A stretch of 8,794 nucleotides of DNA from Oscillospiraceae bacterium (GCA_900768705.1 CAAGEB010000108.1:1-8794); one strand, 5' to 3'; numbered from the stretch's first letter, positions 1-6,868 are shown. A program made the numbers and translations. The notes: generated from the letters alone by a model not told the origin.

Positions 1-85
1 AAATAATTTGCCGATATGCACGGAGTTCGCCGAAGGCGAACGGATGTGCAAGGCATTTTGATATATAATAAACGCTTTGCGTTTG

Positions 86-115
86 TTATTTCATATCCGA
101 AAGGATATGAAATAA
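86..115. repeat. Perfect 13-bp inverted repeat with GAAA tetraloop
   Basis: The arms 86-98 and 103-115 are exact reverse complements, separated by GAAA at 99-102. The hairpin sits at the junction of the two repeat copies. Its left arm (86-89) shares bases with the right arm of the neighbouring hairpin 65-89, so the two cannot form fully at once. It is absent after copy 2. Confidence 0.85.
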
Positions 116-171
116 TTTGCCGATATGCACGGAGTTCGCCGAAGGCGAACGGATGTGCAAGGCATTTTGAT

Positions 172-200
172 ATATAATAAACGCTTTGCGTTTATTATAT
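172..200. repeat. Perfect 13-bp inverted repeat with TTT loop
   Basis: The arms 172-184 and 188-200 are exact reverse complements around TTT at 185-187. The homologous hairpin in copy 1 (65-89) is shorter and has one T-G wobble. This is the last palindrome of the array before unique sequence begins. It has no adjoining U-tract and lies beyond the symporter terminator, so it is better explained as part of the repeat than as a terminator. Confidence 0.8.
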
Positions 201-252
201 CACTTTCGGAGCAATAAGTCAATAAGGAAATTGCTTTTCGGTCGGGTACTGT

Positions 253-285
253 GTAAAGAAAAAGCGCCGGATATTCCGACGCTTT
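253..285 (-). terminator. Rho-independent terminator of the AGCS symporter gene
   Basis: Read on the minus strand, an 11-bp stem (AAAGCGTCGGA / TCCGGCGCTTT, one T-G wobble) closes an ATA loop at 261-285. A run of T broken by one C follows. It starts about 9 bp past the symporter stop codon. Confidence 0.85.
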
Positions 286-293
286 GTAAATGA

Positions 294-1859
294 TTATTTT
301 GTAGAAACAGTCTCTGCCATTTCCTCCTGCTCCTCAAGCTCCACATCCTTTGCGTGTTCTGCCTGAATCTGCGGGTCGTAGGACAGCATGGGCTCCACAT
401 CCAGCTTTCGTATTCGCCTGTCAACATAATTCTTGGTAATCTTGATAACCATAGGAAGCAGCGACAGCACTCCGATAAGGTTCGGTATCATCATCAGACC
501 GTTAAAGGTATCCGAAATATCCCACGCCAGTGAAGAAGTCATGACTGCGCCGGATACTATCATCAGCACAAAGATTACTTTGTAAACCTTTGCGGCTTTG
601 GTTCCGAAGAGATACTCAAAGGATTTTGCGCCGTAATGAGACCAGCCCACCACAGTGGTAAAGGCAAACAGCAGAATAGCCAGTGAAACGAAAATCTGTC
701 CCGCAGGTCCGAATACATTTCCGAAGGCATTAGCAACCAGAGTGGCGTCGTTTGTACCCTCTGCCACAATTCCCGTATTCAGATCAATTGCACCGGAGGA
801 GAGAATTACAACGGCGGTCATTGTGCAGACAACCATTGTATCCGCAAAGACCTCGAAAATACCCCACATACCCTGCTTTACAGGCTCACGGACATTGGAA
901 GCGGAATGTACCATAACCGATGAACCGAGACCCGCTTCATTGGAGAACACGCCTCTCTTGCAGCCCTGTGTGATAACCTCTTTTACGCCGATTCCCACAA
1001 ATCCGCCTGCAACTGCCTCAATGCCGAAAGCAAACTTGAAGATAGAAGCAAATATAGCTCCGATACTGCCTATGTGAACAAAGAAGACTATCAAGCAGCC
1101 CACTATGTATGCGCACGCCATAAAGGGAACAACCTTCTCCGCAAAGCTTGCAATACGCTTCAGACCGCCGAGGATAATCAGCGCAGCCAGAACCATAAGC
1201 ACAACGCCGAGAATAAGGGAAGTCCACTTTACATTGCCGAAGGCATAGCCCAGATCCAGTCCGGAAAGCAATGCAGAATCAAGATTTATTACAATCTTGT
1301 TTATCTGTCCCATATTTCCTATTCCGAAGGAAGCCAGAACCGCAAATACGGAGAAAAGTGCTGCAAGAACACGACCGACATACTTGCAATGCTTGTATCC
1401 GCCGAGACCGTCACGAAGATAATACATTGCGCCGCCGCACCATTCACCCTCGCTGTTTTTGCGGCGGTAATAAATTCCGAGAATATTTTCGGAGAAATTC
1501 GTCATCATTCCGAAAAATGCCGCTATCCACATCCAGAATACCGCACCCGGTCCGCCAACACAAATTGCCGACGCAACGCCTGCGATATTTCCCGTGCCTA
1601 TTGTTGCGGCAAGGGCAGTGCAAAGTGCCTGAAACTGAGATACAGAGCCGTGTTCCTTATTTTTCCTTGCCTTGCTCTTCTTTGAAAATGTGCCGCCGAT
1701 GGTTTTCGTCCACCATTCCTTGATATGCGACACCTGGAAGAACTTGGTGCTTACGGTCAGTACGATGCCTGCACCGATAAGAAGAATAAGACCAAGCTTT
1801 GTCCATACAAAGTCATTCACCGCATTGTTAATTTCGGTAAGCTGTTCTAAAAAATCCAT
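294..1859 (-). CDS. Alanine/glycine:cation symporter (AGCS family), sodium:alanine symporter-like
   Basis: This is an integral membrane secondary transporter of the AGCS/SSS-alanine family (Pfam Na_Ala_symp type), which takes up small amino acids such as alanine, glycine or glutamine with Na+ or H+. The product is 521 aa, slightly longer than many members. Visible family signatures are GTGNIAGVA at about 88-96, GGPGAVFWMW at 102-111, GEWCGGAMYYL at 138-148 and NEAGLGS at 307-313, with about ten hydrophobic segments. The C-terminal tail (about 480-521) is charged and Glu-rich (ELEEQEEM), so cytosolic. The reading frame extends to an ATG at 1880, but the ATG at 1859 was chosen: the SD GGAAAGGGG (1875-1867) lies 7 nt before it, and the predicted transcript starts near 1875, past the 1880 ATG. 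It is monocistronic, with its own promoter and terminator. Exact substrate and ion cannot be read from sequence; B. subtilis AlsT is a relative. Confidence 0.93.
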   Translation of the reverse strand: MDFLEQLTEINNAVNDFVWTKLGLILLIGAGIVLTVSTKFFQVSHIKEWWTKTIGGTFSKKSKARKNKEHGSVSQFQALCTALAATIGTGNIAGVASAICVGGPGAVFWMWIAAFFGMMTNFSENILGIYYRRKNSEGEWCGGAMYYLRDGLGGYKHCKYVGRVLAALFSVFAVLASFGIGNMGQINKIVINLDSALLSGLDLGYAFGNVKWTSLILGVVLMVLAALIILGGLKRIASFAEKVVPFMACAYIVGCLIVFFVHIGSIGAIFASIFKFAFGIEAVAGGFVGIGVKEVITQGCKRGVFSNEAGLGSSVMVHSASNVREPVKQGMWGIFEVFADTMVVCTMTAVVILSSGAIDLNTGIVAEGTNDATLVANAFGNVFGPAGQIFVSLAILLFAFTTVVGWSHYGAKSFEYLFGTKAAKVYKVIFVLMIVSGAVMTSSLAWDISDTFNGLMMIPNLIGVLSLLPMVIKITKNYVDRRIRKLDVEPMLSYDPQIQAEHAKDVELEEQEEMAETVSTK

Positions 1860-1866
1860 TTTCATA

Positions 1867-1875
1867 CCCCTTTCC
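1867..1875 (-). promoter_or_regulatory. Ribosome binding site that decides the symporter start
   Basis: The minus strand reads GGAAAGGGG. It is 7 nt from the ATG at 1859, only 1 nt from the ATG at 1865, and downstream of the ATG at 1880. Only the 1859 start has normal spacing. Confidence 0.7.
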
Positions 1876-1881
1876 GACATT

Positions 1882-1910
1882 ATTCTAACATATTTTCACA
1901 CATTTTTCAA
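1882..1910 (-). promoter_or_regulatory. Sigma-A promoter of the AGCS symporter gene
   Basis: On the minus strand, TTGAAA (1910-1905) and TAGAAT (1887-1882) are separated by exactly 17 bp, with an AT-rich upstream region. The predicted transcription start is near 1875, giving a leader of only about 16 nt that begins at the SD sequence. Confidence 0.7.
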
Positions 1911-1977
1911 GTAGTTTTTGCATTTTTATTTTTAAAAAATTTCATAAACTTCAAAACCATTACGGCAAGCAGGGCAT

Positions 1978-2010
1978 AAAAAGCTGCCGTACACCTGAAT
2001 GCACGGCAGC
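1978..2010 (-). terminator. Rho-independent terminator of aspS
   Basis: On the minus strand, GCTGCCGTGCA pairs with TGTACGGCAGC (11 bp, one G-T wobble) around a 6-nt loop at 1983-2010, followed by TTTTT. It lies 23 bp past the aspS stop and separates aspS from the downstream symporter promoter. Confidence 0.9.
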
Positions 2011-2033
2011 ATGAATATCCGTATGTTGCAGAA

Positions 2034-3806
2034 TTACATCTGCTTTCTGACCTTTATATGAACCTCACGAAGCTGCTGCTCCGTAACCTCGGTAGGCGCA
2101 CCGAGAAGCATATCCTGCGCATTTGAATTAAGCGGGAATGCTATAACCTCACGGATACTGTCCTCGCCGGTAAGCAGCATAATCATCCTGTCAACGCCGG
2201 GTGCCATTCCCGCATGAGGAGGTGCGCCGAACTTAAAGGCATTATACAATGCGCCGAACTTTGTGGCAACATCCTCTTCGGTATAGCCGGCAATTTCAAA
2301 TGCCTTGATCATAATATCCAGATCGTGATTGCGTACCGCTCCGCTGGAAAGCTCAACGCCGTTGCATACTATATCGTACTGATATGCAAGAATATCCAGC
2401 GGATTCTTGTTCAAAAGTGCGTCCAGACCGCCCTGAGGCATTGAGAAAGGATTGTGAGTGAAAATAATCTTTCCTGTCTCTTCGTCCAGCTCATACATGG
2501 GGAAATCAACGATAAAGCACAGCTCAAAGCGGCTTTCGTCGATAAGGTTCATACGCTTTGCAACCTCGGTGCGTATCTGTCCCGCAAACTTGGGAGCGTT
2601 CTTGGGGGTATCGGCGATAAAGTACAGGACATCGCCCACCTCCAACTCGCACCGCTTTGCCAGCTCTGTACGCTGATTGTCGTCAAGGAACTTGTCGATA
2701 GGTCCGTTGTACTTAAAGCCGCCGTTTTCGCCTTCTTCAACCTTGAAGTAGCCAAGTCCCTTCATTCCCACTTCGTTTACGGCAAAGTCCTCCATGCTCT
2801 TGAAGAAGCTCTTGGACCGGGAAGCCATCTGCGGAACTCTTATTCCCCTGACGGTCTTATTGCAGAAAGGCTTGAAGTCGCTGTCAACGAACAGGTCGGA
2901 CAGTTCCTTGATAATAAGCGGATTGCGGAGATCGGGCTTGTCTGAGCCATAGCTCAGCATAGCTTCCTTGTAGGTAATGCGTCTGAAAGGAGCGGGGCTG
3001 ACTTTCTTGTCGGAAAACTTCTCAAATGTGGCAGAAAGTACCTCCTCCGCTACCGCAAAAACATCCTCCTGAGTTGCAAAGGACATCTCAAAGTCCAGCT
3101 GATAGAACTCTCCCGGAGAACGGTCCGCACGGGCGTCCTCATCACGGAAGCAGGGAGCAATCTGGAAATACTTATCAAATCCCGACACCATATAAATCTG
3201 CTTGAAAATCTGCGGTGCCTGGGGAAGCGCATAGAATTTTCCGTGATGCTTGCGGCTGGGAATAAGGTAGTCACGGGCACCCTCGGGGGAAGATGTGGAG
3301 AGAATGGGGGTCTGAAGCTCCAGAAAGCCCATCTCGGTCATCTTACTGCGCAAAAAGGAAATGATCTTTGAACGAAGCACAATATTGTCGTGCATCTTTT
3401 TATTGCGAAGGTCAAGATAGCGGTATTTAAGGCGAAGATCCTCCTTGGTTTTGGTGGACTCGGCAACCTCAAAGGGCAAAGCCTCTGTCACCTTTCCGAG
3501 AATACGGACTTCTTCAGCCTCGATTTCAACGGTACCTGTTTCGATTTTGTCGTTGTATGTGCTTTCATCACGCTTAAGGACTGTACCCGAAACGGAAATT
3601 GCGCACTCCTTATGAATTCCCTCCAACAGGCTTTCGTTGTGGAACACAATCTGAACCTGACCGTAGTGATCCCGCAGATCCACAAACATAATGCCGCCAT
3701 GGTCACGGATATTTTCAACCCAGCCCGCAGCACGGACTTTTTTTCCTATGTCCTTTTCGCTGACCGCATTGCAGTACTGCGTACGATATTCATTCTCCAA
3801 AAACAC
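2034..3806 (-). CDS. aspS: Aspartyl-tRNA synthetase, bacterial type, probably non-discriminating
   Basis: Class II aminoacyl-tRNA synthetase that charges tRNA with aspartate in the cytosol. The product is about 590 aa, the usual bacterial length, so it includes the GAD insertion. Domains in order: N-terminal OB-fold anticodon-binding domain (about 1-105, GWVENIRDHGG at 28-38); catalytic core with the QAPQ aspartate-site loop (196-199) and motif 2 FRDEDARADRSPGEFYQLD (220-238); GAD insertion (about 290-410); motif 3 GMAPGVDR (533-540). His36 in RDHGG is the residue typical of non-discriminating AspRS, where discriminating enzymes have Leu; such enzymes also make Asp-tRNA-Asn for GatCAB. There is no ATG start. 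TTG at 3815 lies 1 nt after the SD AAAGGA (3822-3817), while GTG at 3806 lies 10 nt from it (8 nt by full-SD alignment), so GTG is preferred; the other choice adds MKT. It is monocistronic, unlike the common hisS-aspS pairing. Confidence 0.95.
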   Translation of the reverse strand: MFLENEYRTQYCNAVSEKDIGKKVRAAGWVENIRDHGGIMFVDLRDHYGQVQIVFHNESLLEGIHKECAISVSGTVLKRDESTYNDKIETGTVEIEAEEVRILGKVTEALPFEVAESTKTKEDLRLKYRYLDLRNKKMHDNIVLRSKIISFLRSKMTEMGFLELQTPILSTSSPEGARDYLIPSRKHHGKFYALPQAPQIFKQIYMVSGFDKYFQIAPCFRDEDARADRSPGEFYQLDFEMSFATQEDVFAVAEEVLSATFEKFSDKKVSPAPFRRITYKEAMLSYGSDKPDLRNPLIIKELSDLFVDSDFKPFCNKTVRGIRVPQMASRSKSFFKSMEDFAVNEVGMKGLGYFKVEEGENGGFKYNGPIDKFLDDNQRTELAKRCELEVGDVLYFIADTPKNAPKFAGQIRTEVAKRMNLIDESRFELCFIVDFPMYELDEETGKIIFTHNPFSMPQGGLDALLNKNPLDILAYQYDIVCNGVELSSGAVRNHDLDIMIKAFEIAGYTEEDVATKFGALYNAFKFGAPPHAGMAPGVDRMIMLLTGEDSIREVIAFPLNSNAQDMLLGAPTEVTEQQLREVHIKVRKQM

Positions 3807-3816
3807 TGTTTTCAAT

Positions 3817-3822
3817 TCCTTT
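3817..3822 (-). promoter_or_regulatory. Ribosome binding site of aspS, pointing to a GTG start
   Basis: The minus strand reads AAAGGA. Spacing is 1 nt to TTG (3815) and 10 nt to GTG (3806). The GTG is the better fit, although neither is ideal. Confidence 0.5.
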
Positions 3823-3867
3823 CGATTATTTATAACGGTTATGGTTTCCGATATATTTCAACATCTC

Positions 3868-3896
3868 ATTATACCACTTAAACCCGTTTTTGTCAA
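3868..3896 (-). promoter_or_regulatory. Consensus sigma-A promoter of aspS with extended -10
   Basis: On the minus strand, perfect TTGACA (3896-3891) and perfect TATAAT (3873-3868) are 17 bp apart, and a TGG precedes the -10 (extended -10). The start should fall near 3861, giving a leader of roughly 55 nt, too short for a T-box riboswitch. Confidence 0.9.
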
Positions 3897-3940
3897 GTTA
3901 TAGCAAAGTTTTTTTTCAAAAAAAACAAAATTACTTGACA
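3891..3940. promoter_or_regulatory. Dyad between divergent promoters: shared -35 inverted repeat plus T8-C-A8
   Basis: TGTCAAGTTA (3891-3900) and TTACTTGACA (3931-3940) form an inverted repeat matching at 9 of 10 positions, and they contain the two -35 boxes. Between them, G-T8-C-A8-C (3908-3926) is a perfect palindromic A/T tract. The tracts could act as UP elements or intrinsic bends for both promoters; that role is inference. Confidence 0.7.
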
Positions 3941-3963
3941 AGTGAGGTAAAAATACCTATAAT
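3935..3963 (+). promoter_or_regulatory. Consensus sigma-A promoter of the flippase-like gene and prfC
   Basis: Perfect TTGACA (3935-3940) and perfect TATAAT (3958-3963) are 17 bp apart. The start should be near 3970, about 30 nt before the chosen ATG at 3999. Confidence 0.9.
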
Positions 3964-3998
3964 AGTATATGTGTGGCATTGAATTCAAGGAGAGAAGT

Positions 3999-5144
3999 AT
4001 GGAAGAAAAAAAGAAAAAAAAGAAATCCGGCAGTAAAGTCAATCTGATTATTTGTCTTATTGCATTTGTTGTTATGATAGTCTATCTGCTTTTCGTTGAT
4101 AAGCTGGACAACATACTGAATGCAATCAGCAATATCAATCCGATTTTCATAGTAATATGCGTTCTGTTTATGGTGGGCTACTGGTTCTGCGAATCGGCTA
4201 CCGTTCACACTATTCTCAAAGCACTTCATCCCGTTGCGAAATTCCGTGACACCTTCACCAACACCATTATCGGTCAATATTTCAACTGTATTACCCCCTG
4301 CGCCTCCGGCGGACAGCCTATGCAGGCTTATTATTTTGTAAAATTCGGAGTTCCGCTGGGTTCGGGCCTGTCGGCTCTTCTCTCAAGATTTATCGTATAT
4401 CAGTTTGTGCTTACCGTCTATTCAATATTCACCCTTGTCATCGGCGTGGGGCAATTCGGAGAGGATTTGTCGAACAAAGGACTTATGCCGTTTGTACTGA
4501 TAGGCTTTGTAGTCAACACCGCCGTAATTGTTTTCCTGCTGGGTATTGCGTTCTGGAAAAAAGGAACCCTTAAATTTGCAAATGCGATTATCACCCTGCT
4601 GGCAAAAATGCACATTGTCAAAAAACCGCTTAAACAGCGTGTTTACTTTACAAGAGAAGTTAATAAATTCCACCAGAATTTCAACTTCCTGAAAAAGAAT
4701 GTAAAAGTAATACTGATATCCTGTTTCTTTACATTTATTCAGCTGACTCTGTTCCTAAGCATTTCTTTTGTGCTGTACAAAGGCTTCGGTCTCAGCGGAA
4801 CAAGTCTTCTGCAGATAATTTCCTATCAGGCGTTTGTGCTGATGATTTCTTCGTTTATCCCCCTCCCCGGAGCTATCGGAGCCGCAGAGCTGGGATACTC
4901 GGGATTTTTCAAGGATATACTCGGTGAATATACCGGCGTTGCAACTATGCTGTGGAGAATATTCACCTTCTATCTGCCTATAATTGTTGGTATGGTCTTC
5001 ACAATGACCCTCAAGAAGAAAAAAGGCATTGAAAGTCCGGATAAGGTTGAATCCAATGACAGTATGTTCGATATGGTAGATCCCATTCCGGATGATCAGA
5101 TTTCTGCTCACCTGGAAAAAAGTGCCGCAGATATGCAGAAATAA
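3999..5144 (+). CDS. Flippase-like / lysylphosphatidylglycerol synthase transmembrane-domain protein
   Basis: The 381-aa polytopic inner-membrane protein matches the LPG-synthase TM family (UPF0104/YbhN-like, Pfam PF03706 type). It has the membrane half of MprF-type proteins but no aminoacyl-phospholipid synthase domain, so it should not be called an LPG synthase. Evidence: about eight hydrophobic segments; the family motif ITPCASGGQPMQ at 98-109; PLPGAIGAAELG at 288-299 with a conserved-looking Glu297. The N terminus is very basic (six Lys at 4-9) and the C-terminal tail (about 337-381) is hydrophilic and acidic, so both are probably cytosolic. The frame extends to an ATG at 3969, but that codon sits at or before the predicted transcription start, and AAGGAG (3987-3992) lies 6 nt before the ATG at 3999. 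The substrate is unknown; a lipid or lipid-linked molecule is likely by family. Only 19 bp separate it from prfC. Confidence 0.88.
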   Translation: MEEKKKKKKSGSKVNLIICLIAFVVMIVYLLFVDKLDNILNAISNINPIFIVICVLFMVGYWFCESATVHTILKALHPVAKFRDTFTNTIIGQYFNCITPCASGGQPMQAYYFVKFGVPLGSGLSALLSRFIVYQFVLTVYSIFTLVIGVGQFGEDLSNKGLMPFVLIGFVVNTAVIVFLLGIAFWKKGTLKFANAIITLLAKMHIVKKPLKQRVYFTREVNKFHQNFNFLKKNVKVILISCFFTFIQLTLFLSISFVLYKGFGLSGTSLLQIISYQAFVLMISSFIPLPGAIGAAELGYSGFFKDILGEYTGVATMLWRIFTFYLPIIVGMVFTMTLKKKKGIESPDKVESNDSMFDMVDPIPDDQISAHLEKSAADMQK

Positions 5145-5163
5145 AATTTTAAAGAGGTAACAA

Positions 5164-6777
5164 ATGGCTGATTTGAAAAAAGAAATTGAAAGGCGAAGAA
5201 CCTTTGCGATAATTTCCCACCCGGACGCAGGAAAAACCACCCTTACCGAAAAATTCCTGCTTTACGGAGGAGCGATTTCCCTTGCAGGTGCGGTTAAGGG
5301 AAAGAAAAATACTCGCCACGCAGTGTCGGACTGGATGGAAATTGAAAAGCAGCGCGGAATTTCCGTAACCTCCTCCGTTATGCAGTTCAACTACAAGGGC
5401 TTTTGCATTAACATTCTGGATACTCCCGGACATCAGGACTTTTCCGAGGATACCTACCGCACCCTTATGGCGGCAGATTCGGCGGTGATGGTAATAGATG
5501 CGGCAAAGGGCGTTGAGAACCAGACCCGAAAGCTTTTCAAAGTGTGCGTTATGCGCAATATTCCCATCTTTACATTCATCAACAAAATGGACAGAGAATC
5601 CAGAAATCCCTTTGACCTGCTGGATGAAATAGAAACCGAGCTGGGTATCAAAACATATCCCGTAAACTGGCCTATCGGTTCGGGAAAGGACTTCAAAGGC
5701 GTTTACGAGAGAGGCACCCGCAAAATCATTTCCTTTGAACAGAACGAAACAAATTACGGCACAAGAGAAGTTGCCGCAACGGAAGCGGATCTGAACGACG
5801 AAAGCCTTTCACAGCTTATCGGAGAAAGCAATTACAGAACGCTGAAGGAGGATGTGGAGCTGCTGGACGGAGCAAGTGAAGAATTTGATTCCGAGCTTGT
5901 CAACACCGGAAAGCTCTCCCCCGTTTTCTTTGGTTCTGCGCTTACCAACTTCGGCGTTGAACCCTTTCTGGAACACTTCCTTGATATGACTCCCCCTCCC
6001 CTTCCCCGCAAAACCACAGATGGCGTGGTTGACCCCTTTGATGAGAATTTCACCGCCTTTATCTTTAAAATACAGGCAAATATGAACAAGGCTCACCGGG
6101 ACAGAATTGCCTTTATGAGAATATGCAGCGGACGCTTCGATAAGGATATGGAAGTGCTGCACATGCAAAATAACCGTGTTATGCGGCTTTCTCAGCCCCA
6201 GCAAATTATGGCGAACGACCGTGAAGTAATCTCCGAGGCGTATGCGGGAGATATTATCGGCGTCTTCGACCCGGGCGTTTTTTCCATCGGAGATACGCTC
6301 TGTATGCCAAAGCAGAAGGTGATGTTTGAAGGAATTCCCACCTTCGCTCCCGAGCATTTTGCCCGTATCCGTCCCACCGATACCCTGAAGCGCAAACAGT
6401 TCATCAAGGGTACGACCCAGATAGCCCAGGAGGGCGCAATTCAGATTTTCTCCGAACCACAGACCGGCTTTGAAGAGGTTATTGTAGGCGTTGTTGGCGT
6501 ACTGCAGTTTGAGGTTCTGGAATATCGTCTTAAAAACGAATACAATGTGGATATTATAAGGGAAGATCTTTCCTATGAATTTATCCGCTGGATAACCAGC
6601 GAAAAACATCTTTCGGGCGGTATCGACGAGCTTCGCAAACTGGTTATTACCTCCGATACCAAGCTTATTCAGGATGTGAAGGGCAACTACCTGCTGATTT
6701 TCACCTCGGAATGGAACATCAAATGGGCGCTTGACAAAAACGAGGGATTGGAACTGGCGGAATTTAACCGCAACTGA
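5164..6777 (+). CDS. prfC: Peptide chain release factor 3 (RF3)
   Basis: Translational GTPase that removes RF1/RF2 from the ribosome after peptide release, recycling them. The product is 537 aa, typical RF3 length (about 520-540). G-domain motifs are complete: G1 HPDAGKTT (19-26), G2 region RGISVTSS (64-71), G3 DTPGH (86-90) and G4 NKMD (140-143). These are followed by the RF3-type beta-barrel and C-terminal domains, including the stretch FAPEHFARIRPTD (about 395-407). The SHPDAGKTT and RGISVTSSVMQF forms mark RF3 rather than EF-G, LepA or TypA. The start at 5164 has AGAGG (5153-5157) 6 nt upstream. No terminator or clear promoter lies in the 19 bp after the flippase-like gene, so co-transcription from 3935-3963 is likely. 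The long-loop hairpin at 6795-6851 is the likely end. No defect is seen. Confidence 0.97.
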   Translation: MADLKKEIERRRTFAIISHPDAGKTTLTEKFLLYGGAISLAGAVKGKKNTRHAVSDWMEIEKQRGISVTSSVMQFNYKGFCINILDTPGHQDFSEDTYRTLMAADSAVMVIDAAKGVENQTRKLFKVCVMRNIPIFTFINKMDRESRNPFDLLDEIETELGIKTYPVNWPIGSGKDFKGVYERGTRKIISFEQNETNYGTREVAATEADLNDESLSQLIGESNYRTLKEDVELLDGASEEFDSELVNTGKLSPVFFGSALTNFGVEPFLEHFLDMTPPPLPRKTTDGVVDPFDENFTAFIFKIQANMNKAHRDRIAFMRICSGRFDKDMEVLHMQNNRVMRLSQPQQIMANDREVISEAYAGDIIGVFDPGVFSIGDTLCMPKQKVMFEGIPTFAPEHFARIRPTDTLKRKQFIKGTTQIAQEGAIQIFSEPQTGFEEVIVGVVGVLQFEVLEYRLKNEYNVDIIREDLSYEFIRWITSEKHLSGGIDELRKLVITSDTKLIQDVKGNYLLIFTSEWNIKWALDKNEGLELAEFNRN

Positions 6778-6794
6778 TATAATCCACAATATGT

Positions 6795-6851
6795 GCAGCT
6801 TCGCAGTTTTCGATTGAATGATTATTCTTTCGGAAGCTGCGTTATTTTTTT
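6795..6851 (+). terminator. Probable rho-independent terminator of prfC, long-loop form
   Basis: GCAGCTTC (6795-6802) and GAAGCTGC (6833-6840) form a perfect 8-bp stem, followed at once by GTTATTTTTTT. The loop is about 30 nt, unusually long, and may hold a small inner GAAT/ATTC stem at about 6817-6828. There is no T-tract on the other side, so it acts rightward only. Confidence 0.7.
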
Positions 6852-6868
6852 GCTTACATACCGTCCTT

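Larger units (their letters stand above)
1..200. repeat. 109-bp tandem intergenic repeat, about 1.85 copies, made of nested inverted repeats
   Basis: Bases 1-84 recur identically at 110-193; the first differences are at 85/194 and 90/199, and the copies diverge after about 202. Each unit contains three palindromic modules. (a) TTCGCC-GAA-GGCGAA at 26-40 and 135-149, flanked by TGCAC/GTGCA (17-21/46-50) and TGCC/GGCA (9-12/52-55), which could form an interrupted long stem. (b) An AAACGC-TTT-GCGTTT hairpin, 65-89 in copy 1 with one T-G wobble and extended to a perfect 13-bp stem at 172-200 in copy 2. (c) A perfect 13-bp stem with a GAAA loop at 86-115 that spans the junction between the copies. 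Copy 1 starts at base 1 inside the right half of module (c), so the array probably continues upstream. No ORF covers it. It looks like a dispersed extragenic palindromic or MITE-like family; mobility is not shown. Confidence 0.9.

Noticed and set aside
1..200. CRISPR array
   Set aside because: The 109-bp period, identical full-length units without variable spacers, and absence of cas genes fit a tandem palindromic repeat, not CRISPR.
200..427. 75-aa leftward ORF overlapping the symporter 3' end
   Set aside because: It is out of frame with the conserved transporter, crosses its terminator and enters the edge of the repeat array, and has no ribosome binding site that stands out.
1074..1723. 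Rightward ORFs of 150-203 aa opposite the symporter gene
   Set aside because: They overlap each other in different frames inside a clear AGCS coding region and have low-complexity, Cys/Arg/His-rich compositions typical of antisense frames.
3807..3861. T-box riboswitch in the aspS leader
   Set aside because: The predicted leader is only about 55 nt and has no T-box core or stem I; too short for the element.
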